A stretch of DNA of 64,000 bases from Aristolochia californica (Eukaryota > Streptophyta > Magnoliopsida > Piperales > Aristolochiaceae): the NCBI GenBank assembly GCA_029961685.1, contig JARWKL010000001.1, positions 26,424,295-26,488,294 of the forward strand, in the 5' to 3' direction. Shown piece by piece: positions 48,160 to 60,500 of this stretch. The notes beneath the pieces are model-generated. The model had not been told where the DNA came from, searched no databases, and was given only the letters and a program-made list of their open reading frames with translations. The position numbers were made by a program, and so were the translations under genes. Numbering within the stretch: the stretch's first letter is position 1; every line of letters starts with the position of its first letter.

Positions 48160-51100
48160 TAAAAATTTTAAAAGAGAATAAAAAATTCTAATAAAATTCT
48201 CAAGTGAACGTGTGGTGGGATATTTACTCGAGTCAAACAAGCCATTATTTTGTCCATTTACAAAAAGTTGACCTAACAATCATAGATGATTGTAAAGTGT
48301 TTTGTTATACTTAACGGGCTATTTGTTTTCCAAAGGAATGACTTATGGATTGGGATTCAACAATTAGTTAAAAATCGTCCTCCACCCCCGTTTCCCGACA
48401 ATAGCAAAACTTGAGACATAAAAATGAAAGAGCTTACAATCGCTAAAACTTATAGACACTCTTTGGAATTATCCTTCTCTACATTTGTGCATTGTGCATC
48501 TCCATATTACATGTGCACTTTTGTCTTCAATCAAAACTTTGAGATTTTCTCTCTCCTTCATCCCACAAACCAGAAAGGAAAATAGATCACAACAAAATCA
48601 AAAGTATAGAGTTTTTGTATGAAAAAATTTAAAATTATAATAAATTTAAGTAAAGAAAATTTATTCACACACCACAAATGAACACAAAATTTTTGTTATC
48701 CAAGTTTGGGAAATACCTCTAGTTCAACCCTAATAGCTTGGAATTTAATAAGACAAAGATTTCTTCTACACATGTTCTAAAAATGGATTTGAAGGTTCAA
48801 ACATGTTAATGATTAAATTGACCTATGGATCCAAAGCATTGAAAGAGAATAAAAAACGCTAATAAAGATCTCAAGTGAACGTACGGTGAAGTATTTACCA
48901 TAGCCAAACATGACATTATTTTGCCCATTTACAAAAAACTGACCTAAGAATCGTGGATAATTGTAAAGTAATTTATCATGCATAACGGGCTATATTTTTG
49001 TTAGAAATGACTTATGGATTGGGAGTCAACACTCAGTTAAAAATCCCCCTCCTCCCCCTTTTGCCGATGATTGCAAAACCACATATATAAAAACTAAAAA
49101 GAGCTTACAATCCCTAAAAATTACAAACACTCTTTGGAATTATCTCCCTCTACATTTGTGCATCGTGCATTTCCATTTTAGATGTACAATTTTTTCTTAA
49201 ATCAAAACTTTGAGTTTTCGCTCTCCCTTCTTCCCGCAAACAAAAAAGGCAAATAGATCACAACAAAATGAAAATTTTTGGAGTCTATGTATGGAAAAAA
49301 TTAAAACAATAAAAAATGTCAGTAAAGAAAATTCATTCACACACCACAAATGAACACAAAACTTTTGTTATCCATGTTTTGGAAATTCCAATAGTTCAAC
49401 CCTAATAGCTTGAAATTTTATAAGAAAAGGATTTCTTCTACACATGTTTTAAAAATGGATATGCATGCTTAAAACATGTTAAAGATGCAAATGACCTATG
49501 GATCCAAAGCTTTTAAATAGATAACAAATGCTCCTTAAATTCTCAACTGAACGTGCGGTGGGATATTTTCCCGAGTCAAACAAGCCATTATTTTGCACAT
49601 TTACAAAAAGCTGACCTAACAATCATGGAGGATAGTAAAGTGATTTATCTTGCATAACGGGCTATATTTTTGGTAAGAAATGACTTATGGATTGGGAGTT
49701 AACACTCAATTAAAAATCCCCGCCTCCCCCTTTTCCCCACTATTGCAAAACCTGATATTTAAACATTAAAAAGAGCTTTCAATCCCTTAAAATTACAGAG
49801 ACTCTCTGGAATTCTCTCTCTCCACATTTGTGCATCGTGTATTTCATTTGAGATGTACATTTTTTTCTTAAATCAAATGATTGAGTTCGCTCTCCCTTCA
49901 TCCAGTAAACAAAAAAGGAAAAAAGTCTTGAACAAAATGAAAATTTTAGAGTTTATGTATGGAAAAAATTTACAGCAATAAAAAAATTAGTAAAGAAAAT
50001 TTATTCACACATCACAAATGAACACAAAAATTTTGTTATCCAAGTTTGGGAAATTCCGCTAGTTCAACCTTATTGCTTGGAATTTTATAAGAAATAGATT
50101 TCCTCTAAAAATGTTTTAAAAATGGATATGCTTGCTTGAAACATGTTAAAGATGCAAATGACGTATGGATCCAAAAATTTTATAGAGAATAAAAAATTCT
50201 AATTAAATTCTCAAGTGAACTTGCGGTGGGATATTTACCCGAGTCAAACAGGCCATTATTTTGCCCATTTACAAAAAGTTGACCTAACAATCATAGTTGA
50301 TTGTAGAGTGATTTATTACACTTAACGGCTATTTTTTTTGGAAAGGAATGACTTATGGATTGGGATTCAAGAATCAGTTAAAAATCCTCCGCCACCCCTG
50401 TTTCCCGACGATATCAAAACTTGAGATATAAAAACAAAAAAGAGCTTAAAATCGCTAAAACTTATAGAATCTCTTTGGAATTATCTTTCTCTACATTTAA
50501 GCATTGTGCATTTCCATATTACATGTGCACTTTTTTCTTAAATAAAAACTTTAAGTTTTCGCTCTCCTTCTTCCCATAAACCAAAAAGGAAAATAGATCA
50601 CAACAAAATAAAAAGTTTAGAGTTTTTCTCAAGAAAAAATTTAAAAATATAATAAATTTAAGTAAAGAAAATTTATTCACACACCACAAATGAACACAAA
50701 ATTTTTGTTATCCAAGTTTGGGAAATTCCTCTAGTTCAACTCTAATAGCTTGGAATTTAATAAGAAAGAGATTTCTTCTACACATGTTCTAAAAATGGAT
50801 ATGAAGGCTTGAAACATGTTAAAGATTCAAATGACCTATGGATCCAAAGCTTTGAAAGAGAATAAAAAACGCTAATAAAATTCTCAAGTGAACGTACAGT
50901 GTGGTATTTACCCGAGTCAAACAAGCCATTATTTTGCCCATTTACAAAAAGCTGACCTAACAATCATGGATAATTGTAAAGTAATTTACCATGGACAACA
51001 GGTTATATTTTTGTTAGAAATGACTTATGGATTGGGAGTCAACACTCAGTTAAAAATCCCATGCCTCCCCCTTTTGCCGATGATTGCAAAACCTCATAAA

Positions 51101-53240
51101 TAAAAACAAAAAAGAGCTTACATTCCCTAAAAAATACAAACACTCTTTGGAATTATCTCTCTCTACATTTGTGCATTGTGCATTTCCATTTTAGATGTAC
51201 ACTTCCTTCTTAAATCAAAACTTTGATTTTTCTCTCTCCCTTCATCTCGTCAACAAAAAAGGCAAATGGATCACAACAAAATGAAAATTTTAGAGTTTAT
51301 ATATGGAAAAAAATTAAAACAATAACAAATGTTAGTAAAGAAAATTCATTCACACACCACAAATGAACACAAAAGTTTTGTTATCCAAGTTTTGAAGATT
51401 CCAATAGTTCAACCCTAATAGCTTGAAATTTTATAAGAAAAAGATTTCTTCTACACATGTTTTAAAAATGGATATGCATGCTTGAAACATGTTAAAGATG
51501 CAAATGACCTATGGATCCAAAGCTTCTAATTAGAATAACAAATGCTCATTAAATTTTCAGGTGAACGTGCAGTAGGATATTTACCCGAGTCAAACAAGCC
51601 ATTATTTTGCACTTACAAAAAGCTGACCTAACAATCATGGAAGATTGTAAAGTGATTTATCTTGCATAACCGGCTATATTTTTGGTAAGAAATGACTTAT
51701 GGATTGGGAGTCAACTCTCAGTTAAAAATCCCCGCCTCCCCCTTTTCCTCGCTATTGCAAAACCCGAGATTTAAACATTAAAAAGAGCTTTCAATCCCTT
51801 AAAATTACAGAGACTCTATGGAATTATCTCTCTCGAGATTTGTGCATCGTGTATTTCATTTGAGATGTACATTTTTTTCTTAAATCAAAAGATTGAGTTT
51901 TCGATCTCTCTTCATCTGGTAAACAAAAAAGGAAAAAAGACCAGAACAAAATGAAAATTTTAGAGTTTATGTATGGAAAAAATTTACAGCAATAAAAAAA
52001 TTAAGTAAAGAAAATTTATTCACACACCACAAATGAACACAAAAATTTTGTTATCCAAGTTTGGGAAATTCCGCTAGTACAACCTTATTGCTTGGAATTT
52101 TATAAGAAAGAGATTTTCTCTAAAAATGTTTTAAAAATGGATATGCTTGCTTGAAACATGTTAAAGATGCAAATGACATATGGATCCAAAAATTTTAAAG
52201 AGAATAAAAAAATCTAATTAAATTCTCAAGTGAACGTGTGGTGGGATATTTACCCGAGTCAAACAAGCCATTATTTTGCCCATTTACAAAAAGTTGACCT
52301 AACAATCATAGTTGATTTTAAAGTGATTTATTACACTTAACGGCTATTTTTTTTTTTGAAAGGAATGACTTATGGATTGGGATTCAACAATCAGTTAAAA
52401 TCCTCCGCCACCCCTGTTTTCCGACGATATCAAAACTTGAGATATAAAAACAAAAAAGAGCTTAAAATCGCTAAAACTTATAGACACTCTTTGGAATTAT
52501 CTTTCTCTACATTTGTGCAATGTGAATTTCCATATTACATGTGCACTTTTTTCTTAAATAAAAACTTTGAGTTTTCACTCTCCTTCTTCCCATAAACCAA
52601 AAAGGAAAATAGATCAAAACAAAATCAAAAGTTTAGAGTTTTTCTAAAGAAAATTTTTTAAAGTATAATAAATTTAAGTAAAGAATGTTTATTCACACAC
52701 CACAAATGAACACAAAAGTTTTGTTATCCAAGTTTGGGAAATTCCTCTAGTTCAACCCTAATAGCTTGGAATTTAATAAGAAAGAGATTTCTTCTTCACA
52801 TGTTCTAAAAATGGATATGGAGGCTTGAAACATGTTAAAGATTCAAATGACCTATGGATCCAAAGAATTGAAAGAGAATAAAAAACGCTAAAAAAATTCT
52901 CAAGTGAATGTACCGTACGGTATTTACTCGAGTCAAACAAGCCATTATTTTGCCCATTTACAAAAAGCTGACCTAACAATCATGGATAGTTGTAAAGTAA
53001 TTTCTCATGGATAACGGGCTATATTTTTGTTAGAAATGACTTATGGATTGGGAGTTAACACTCATTTAAAAATCCCCGCCTCCCCCTTTTTTTGATGATT
53101 GCAAAACCTCAGTTATAAAAACTAAAAAGAGCTTACAATCCATAAAAATTACAAACACTCTTTGGAATTATCTCTCTCTACATTTGTGCATTGTGCATTT
53201 CCATTTTAGATGTACACTTTTTTCTTAAATCAAAACTTTG
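48160..53240 (+). repeat. Higher-order repeat, trimer A-B-C (~2.01 kb), about 2.5 units
   Basis: Three monomer classes alternate. A has TTATWMACTTAACGG, AATCGCTAAAACTTATAGA and ATTACATGTGCAC. B has TTTTGCCGATGATTGC, CAGTAAAGAAAATTCATTCAC and GCTTGAAATTTTATAAGAAA. C has AACMTTAAAAAGAGCTTTCA, CAATCCCTTAAAATTACAGA and TTGAGATGTACATTTTTTTC. The A marker CTTAACGG occurs at 48310, 50321 and 52336, giving periods of 2011 and 2015 bp. The last B (from about 53040) is cut by a deletion near 53240. Confidence 0.88.
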
Positions 53241-53350
53241 AGCACAAAAGTTTTGTTATCCAAGTTTGGGAAAGTCCAATAGTTCAACCATAATAGCTTG
53301 AAATTTTATAAGAAAAAGATTTCTTCTATACATGTTTTAAACATGTTAAA
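53230..53350 (+). repeat. Doubly deleted satellite monomer ending the trimer array
   Basis: AAACTTTGAG joins to CACAAAAGTTTTG near 53242, losing about 150 bp. ACATGTTTTA then joins AACATGTTAAAG near 53337, losing about 25 bp between the two dyad arms. Downstream, variant classes D and E appear for the first time in this arm. Confidence 0.85.
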
Positions 53351-56300
53351 GATGCAAATGACCTATGCACCCAAAACTTTTAATTAGAATAACAAATGCT
53401 CATTAAATTCTCAAGTGAACGTGAGGTGGGATATTTACCCGAGTCAAACAAACCATTATTTTGCACATTTACAAAAAACGGACCTAACAATCATGGATGA
53501 TTGTAAAGTGGCTTATCATGCATAACTGGCTATATTTTTGTAAGAAATGACTTATGAATTGGGAGTCAACACTTAGTTTAAAATCCCCCATCTCCCCCAA
53601 AACCTGAGATATAAAAAGTAAAAAGAGCTTACAATCCCTAAAAAGTACAGACACTCTTTGGAATTATCTTATGCTACACTTTTACCTTGTGGATTTCAAT
53701 TTTAGATCTACACTTTTTTCTTTAATCAAAACTTGAGTTTTTGCTCTCCCTTCATCCCATAAACAAAAAAGGCAAATAGATCACAAAAAAATGATAATTT
53801 TATAGTTTATGTATTGCAAAAAGTTAAAAGAATAACAAATGGAAGTAAAGAAAATTTATTCCCACAGCAGAAATGAACACAAAAGTTTTGTTAACCAAGT
53901 TTGGGAAATTCAACTTGTTTAACCCAAATAGCTTGGAATTTTATAAGAAAGAGATTTCTTATACACATGTTTTGAAAATGGATATGCATGCTTGAAGCAT
54001 GTTAAAAAAGCAAAATACCTATGGATCCAAATCTTTTAAAAACAATAGTAAATGCTCATTAAATTCTCAAGTGAATGTGCAGTGGGATATTTACCCGAGT
54101 CAAACAAGCCATTATTTTTTCGATTTATAAAAAGCAGACCTAACAATCTTGGAAGATTGTAAAGTGATTTATCATGCGTAACGAGCTATTTTCTTTTGTA
54201 AGAAATGACTTATGGATTGGGAGTCAACACTCGTAGAAAAATCCCCACCTCCCCATTTTCCCGATGATTTCAAAACTTGATATATAAAAACTAAAGAGAG
54301 CTTACAATCCCTAAAATTTATAGACAATCTTTAGAATTATCTCTCTCTACATTTGTGCAAAGTGAATTTCCATTTTAGATGTACACTTTTTTCTTAAATA
54401 AAAAAACTTTGAGTTTTCTCTCTCCTTTCATCCCGTAACCAAAAAAGGCAAATAGATCACATCAAAATCAAAATTTTAGAGTTCATGTATGGAAACATTT
54501 AAGACAATATTAAATGTAAGTAAAGAAAATGTATTCACACAACCCAAATGAACACCAAAGTTTTGGTATCCAAGTTTGGGAAATTCAACTAGTTCAACCC
54601 AAATAGCTTGGAATTTTATAAGAAGGAAATTTCTTCTACACATGTTTTGAAAATGGATATGCATGCTTGAAGCATGTTAAAGATGCAAAATACCTATGGA
54701 TCCAAAGCTTTGAAAAAAAATAACAAATGCTCCTTAAATTCTCAAGTGAATGTCCAGTGGGAGATTGACCCGAGTCAAACAATCCATTATTTTTCCAATT
54801 TAAAAAAAGCAGACCTAAAAATCTTGGAATATTGTAAAGTGATTTATCAAGCGTAACGGGCTACTTTTTTTTGTAAGAAATGACTTATGGATTGGGAGTC
54901 AACACTCATATAAAAATCCCCACGTCCCCCTTTTCCCAACGATTTCGAAACCTAATATATAAAAACTAAAAAAAGCTTACAATTCCAAAAATTTATAGAC
55001 ACTCTTTGGAATTATATCTCTCTACATTTGTGCAATGTGAATTTCCATTTTAGATGTACACTTTTTTCTTAAATTAAAACTTTGAGTTTTCGTTCTCCCT
55101 TCATCCCATAAGGAAAAAAGGCAAATAGATCACAACAATATCCAATTTTAGACTTCATGTATGGAAAAAATTTAAGACAATATTAAATGTAAGTAAAGAA
55201 AATTTATTCACACAAACCAAATGAACACAAAAGTTTTGTTATCCAAGTTTGGGAAATTCAACTAGTTCAACCCTAATAGCATGGAATTTTATAAGAAAGA
55301 GATTTCTTCTACACATGTTTTGAAAATGGATATGCATGCTTGAAACATGTTAAAGATGCAAATGACCTATGAATCCAAAGATTTTAAAAACAATAACAAA
55401 TGCTCATTAAATTCTCAAGTGGACGTGCAGTGGGATATTTACCCAAGTCAAACAAGACACTATTTTACACATTTACAAAAAGCTGACCTTACAATCATGG
55501 AGGATTGTAAAGTGATTTATCTTGCATAATGGGCTATATTTTTTGAAAAAAATTCTTCTGGATTGGGAGTCAACTCTCAGTTAAAAATCCCCGCCTCCCC
55601 TTCTCCCCACTATTGCAAAACCTAAGATTTAAACACTAAAAAGAGCTTTCAATCCCTTAAAATTACAGACACTCTCTGGAAGTATCTCTCTCTACATTTG
55701 TGCATTGTGCATTTCCATTTGAGATGTACATTCTTTTCTTAAATCAAATGATTGAGTTTTCGCTCCCCCTTCATCTAGTAAACAAAAAAGGAAAAAAGAT
55801 CACAACAAAATGAAAATTTTAGAGCTTATGTATGGAAAAAATTTATTCACACACCACAAATGAACACAAAAATATTTTTATCCAAGTTTTGGAAATTCCG
55901 CTAGTTCAACCTAATTGCTTGGAATTTTATAAGAAAGAGATTTCAAGTACACATGTTTTGAAAATAGATATGCATGCTTGAAGCATGTTAAAGATGCAAA
56001 ATACCTATGGATCCAAAGCTTTTAAAAACATTAACAAACGCTGATTCAATTCTCAAGTGAATGTGCAGTGGGATATTTACCCGAGTCAAACAAGCCATTA
56101 TTTTTCCGACTTACAAAAAGCTGACCCACCAATCTTGGAAGATTGTAAAGTGATTTATCATGCATAAAGGGCTATTTAGTTTTAGTAAGAAATGACTTAT
56201 GGATTGGGAGTCAGCACTCATATAAAAATCCCCACCTCCCCCTTTTCCCGACGATTTCAAAACCAGATATATAAAAACTAAAAAGAGCTTACAATCCCTA

Positions 56301-56870
56301 AAAATTACAGACTCTCTTTGGAATTATTTCTCTCTACATTTGTGCAATGTGAATTTCCATTTTAGATGTACACTTTTTCCTTAAATCAAAACTTTAAGTT
56401 TTCGCTCTCCCTTCATCCTGTAACCAAAAAAGGCAAATAGATTATAACAAAATCAAAATTTTAGAGTTCATGTATGGAAAATATTTAAGACAATATTAAA
56501 TGGAAGTAAAGATAATTTATTCACACACCACAAATGAACACAAAAGTTTTGTTATCCAAGTTTTGGAAATTCCATTGGTTCAACCATAATAGCATGAAAT
56601 TTTATAAGAAAGAGATTTCTTCTACACATATTTTAAAAATGGATATGCATGCTTGAAACATGTTAAAGATGCAAATGACCTATGAATCCAAAGCTTTTAA
56701 AGAGAATAACAAACGCTCATTAAAGTCTCAAGTGAACGTGCGGTGGGATATTTACCTGAGTCAAGCAAGCCACTATTTTGCACATTTACAAAAAGCTGAC
56801 CTAACAATCATGGAGGATTGTAAAGTGATTTATCTTGCATAACGGACTATATTTTTTGAAAAAAATGACT
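53350..56870 (+). repeat. Transition zone of mixed satellite classes (D-E-E-C-E)
   Basis: Between the trimer and pentamer arrays the classes follow in irregular order. D (CAGTTTAAAATCCCCCAC or a relative, AAAAAGTACAGACACTC, TTTTAGATCTACAC) lies near 53560. E (CACTCATATAAAAATCCCCAC, GATTTCAAAACC, ATATATAAAAAC) lies near 54220, 54890 and 56210, with C near 55560. It may be the breakdown or founding zone of the higher-order units. Confidence 0.7.
54144..54159 (+). other. Palindrome variant CAATCTT-GG-AAGATTG (class E)
   Basis: Class E monomers carry this form instead of the usual CAATCAT-AG-ATGATTG. Both arms have changed so that the 7-bp stem remains perfect. The same form occurs at 56130-56145. 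Near copies at 54810, 59322 and 62664 have one arm altered. Confidence 0.8.
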
Positions 56871-56954
56871 TATGGATTGGGAGTCAACTCTCAGTTAAAA
56901 ATCCCCGCCTCCCCCTTCTCCCCTCTATTGCAAAACCTAAGACTTAAACACTAA

Positions 56955-56995
56955 AAAGAGCTTTTAATCCCTTAAAAAAAGTAAGTAAAGAAAAT
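56955..56995 (+). repeat. Class C monomer with ~220-bp deletion
   Basis: AATCCCTTAAAA is joined to AAAGTAAGTAAAGAAAATTT, an A-rich join that removes the CTCTCTCTACATTTG box and the second pyrimidine box. It explains why this C unit is only about 450 bp long, while the C at 60050 is near full length. Confidence 0.85.
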
Positions 56996-57499
56996 TTATT
57001 CACACACCACAAATGGACACAAAATTATTTTTATCCAAGTTTGGGAAATTCTTCTAGTTCAACCAAATTGCTTGGAATTTTATAAGAAAGAGATTTCCAC
57101 TACAAATGTTTTAAAAATGGATATGCTTGCTTGAAACATGTTAAAGATGCAAATGACCCGTGGATCCAAAATTTTTAAAGAGAATAAAAAATTCTAATTA
57201 AATTCTGAAGTGAACGTGCGGTGGGATATTTACCCGAGTCAAACAAGCCATTATTTTGCCCATTTACAAAAAGTTGACCTACCAATCATAGGTGATTGTA
57301 AAATAATTTATTATATTTAACGGGCTATTTTTTTCAAAGGATTGACTTATGGATTGGGAGTAAACAATCAGTCAAACACCCTCCGCCTCCCACATTTCCC
57401 GACAATTGCAAAACTTGAGATATAAAAACCAAAAAGAGCTTACAATCGCTAAAAATTATAGACACTCTTTGGAATTATATTTCTCTAGATTTGTCCATT

Positions 57500-57537
57500 G
57501 TGCATTTCCTTATTACATGTGCATTTCCATATTACAT
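57500..57537 (+). repeat. 19-bp tandem duplication inside a class A monomer
   Basis: GTGCATTTCCTTATTACAT and GTGCATTTCCATATTACAT lie back to back. Other class A monomers have a single copy. A second small duplication of an AAATTTAA-rich segment lies near 57655-57690. Confidence 0.85.
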
Positions 57538-60500
57538 GTGAACTTTTTTCTTAAATCAAAATTTTGAGTTTTCGCTCTCCTTCATCCTATAAACCAAAAA
57601 GGCAAATAGATCACAACAAAATCAAAAGTTTAGAGTTTTTGTATGGAAAAAATTTAACATTATAACAAATTTAAAATTATGAAAAATTTAAGTAAAGATA
57701 ATTTATTCCCACACCACAAATGAACACAAAAGTTTTGTTATCCAAGTTTGGGAAATTCCTCTTGTTCAACCCTAATAGCTTGGAATTTTATAAGAAAGTG
57801 ATTTTTTCTACACATGTTTTAAAAAAAGATATGAAGACTTGAAACATGTTAAAGATTCAAACTGAAGCTTCGAAATAGAAAAAAAAACGCTAATAAAATT
57901 CTCAAATGAATGTGCCGTTGGGTATTTACCCGAGTCAAAAAAGCCATTATTTTGCCCATTTACAAAAAGCTGACCTAACAATCGTGGATAATTGTAAAGT
58001 AATTTATCATGCGTAATGGACTATATTTTTGTTAGAAATGACTTATGGATAGGGAGACAATACTCGGTTTAAAATCCCCCGCCTCCCCCTTTTGCCGATG
58101 ATTGTAAAACCTCATATATCAAAACTAAAAAGAGCTTACAATCCCTAAAAATTACAAACACTCTTTGGAATTATCTCTCTCTAAATTTGTGCATCGTGCA
58201 TTTCCATTTTAGATGTACACTTTTTTCTTAAATCAAAACTTTGAGTTTTCGCTCTCCCTTCATCCCGTCAACAAAAAAGACAAATAGATCACAACAAAAT
58301 GAAAATTTTAGAGTTTATGTATGGAAAAAATTTAAAACAATAACAAATGTCAGTAAAGAAAATTCATTCACACACCACAAATGAACACAAAAGTTTTGTT
58401 ATCCAACTTTGGGAAATTCCAATTGTTCAACCCTAATAGATTGAAATTTTATAAGAAAAAGATTTCTTCTACACATTATTTAAAAATTGATATGCTTGCC
58501 TGAAACATGTTAAAGAGGCAAATGACCTATGGATCAAAAGCTTTTAATTAGAATAACAAATACTCATTAAATTCTCAAGTGAATGTGTGGTGGGATATTT
58601 ACCCGAGTCAAACAAGTCATTATTTTGCACATTTACAAAAAGCTGACCTAACAATCATGGATGATTGTAAAGTGATTTATCATGCTTAACGGGCTATATT
58701 TAAGTAAGAAATTACTTATGGATTGGGAGTCAACACTCAGTTTAAAATCCCCCACCTCCCCCTTTTCCCGACTATTGAAAAACCTAAGATATAAAAACTA
58801 AAAAGAGCTTAATATCCCTAAAAAGTACAGATACTCTTTGGAATTATCTCACGCTACATTTTTCATTGTGCATTTAAATTTTAGATCTACACTTTTTCTT
58901 TAATCAAAACTTTGAGTTTTCCCTCTCCCTTCATCCCGTAAACAAAAAAGGCAAATAGATCACAAAAAAATGAAACTTTTAGAGTTTATGTATTGCAGAA
59001 AATTAAAAGAATAACAAATGGAAATAAAAAATATTTATTCACACACCACAAATGAACACAAAAGCTTTGTTATCCAAGTTTGGGAAATTCAACTAGTTCA
59101 ACCCTAATAGCTTGGAATTTTATAAGAAATAGATTTCTTCTACGCATATTTTGAAAATGGATATACATGCTTGAAGCATGTTAAAGATGCAAAATACCTA
59201 TGGATCCAAAGCTTTTAAAAACATTAACAAACACTGATTAAATTCTCAAGTGAATGTGATATGGGATATTTATCCGAGTCAAACAAGCCATTATTTTTCT
59301 ATTTACCAATAGCTGACCTAACAATCTTGGAAAATTGTAAAGTGATTTATCATGCATAACGGGCTATTTATTTTTGCAAGAAATGACTTATGGATTGGCT
59401 GTCAACACTCATATAAAAATCCCCACCTCCCCCTTTTCACAACGATTTCAAAACCAGATATATAAAAACTAAAAAGAGCTTACAATCCCTAAAAATTACA
59501 GACAATCTTTGGAATTATCTCTCTCTACATTTGTGCAATGTGAATTTCCATTTTAGATGTACACTTTTTTCCTAAATCAAAACTTTGAGTTCATCCCGTA
59601 AACAAAAAAGGCAAATAGATCACAACAAAATCAAAATTTTAGAGTTCATCTATGGAAAAAATTTAAGACAATATTAAATGTAAGTAAAGATAATTTATTC
59701 ACACACCACAAATGAACACAAAAGTTTTGTTATCCAAGTTTGGGAAATTCCACTAGTTTAACCTGAATAGCTTGGAATTTTATAAGAAAGAGATTTCTTC
59801 TACACATGTTTTAAAAATGGATATGCATGTTTGAAACAAGTTAAAGATGGAAATGACCTATGAATCCAAAGCTTTTAAATAGAATAACAAATGCTCATTA
59901 AAGTCTCAAGTGAACGTGCGGTGGGATATTTACCTAAGTCAAACAAGCCATTATTTTGCGCATTTACAAAAAGCTGACCTAACATTCATCGAGGATTTTA
60001 AAGTGATTTATCTTGCATAAAGGGCTATATTTTTGGTAAGAAATGACTTATAGATTGGGAGTCAACTCTCAGTTAAAAATCCCCGCCTCCCCCTTTTCCC
60101 TACTATTGCAAACCTGAGATTTAAACACTAAAAAGATCTTTCACTCCCTTAAAATTACAGACACTCTGGAAGTATCTCTCTCTACATTTGTGCATTGTGC
60201 ATTTCCATTTGAGATGTACATTTTTTTATTAAAACAAATGATTGAGTTTTCGCTCTCCCTCCATCCGGTAAACAAAAAAGGAAAAAAGATCACAACAAAA
60301 TGAAAATTTTAGAGTTTATGTATGAAAAAAATTTAAAACAATAAAAAAATAATTAAAGAAAATTTATTCACACACCACAAATGAACACAAAAATTTAGTT
60401 ATCCAAGTTTTGGAAATTCCGCTAGTTCAACCTAATTGCTTGGAATTTTATAAGAAAGAGATTTCCTGTACAAATGTTTTAAAAATGGATATGCTTGCTT

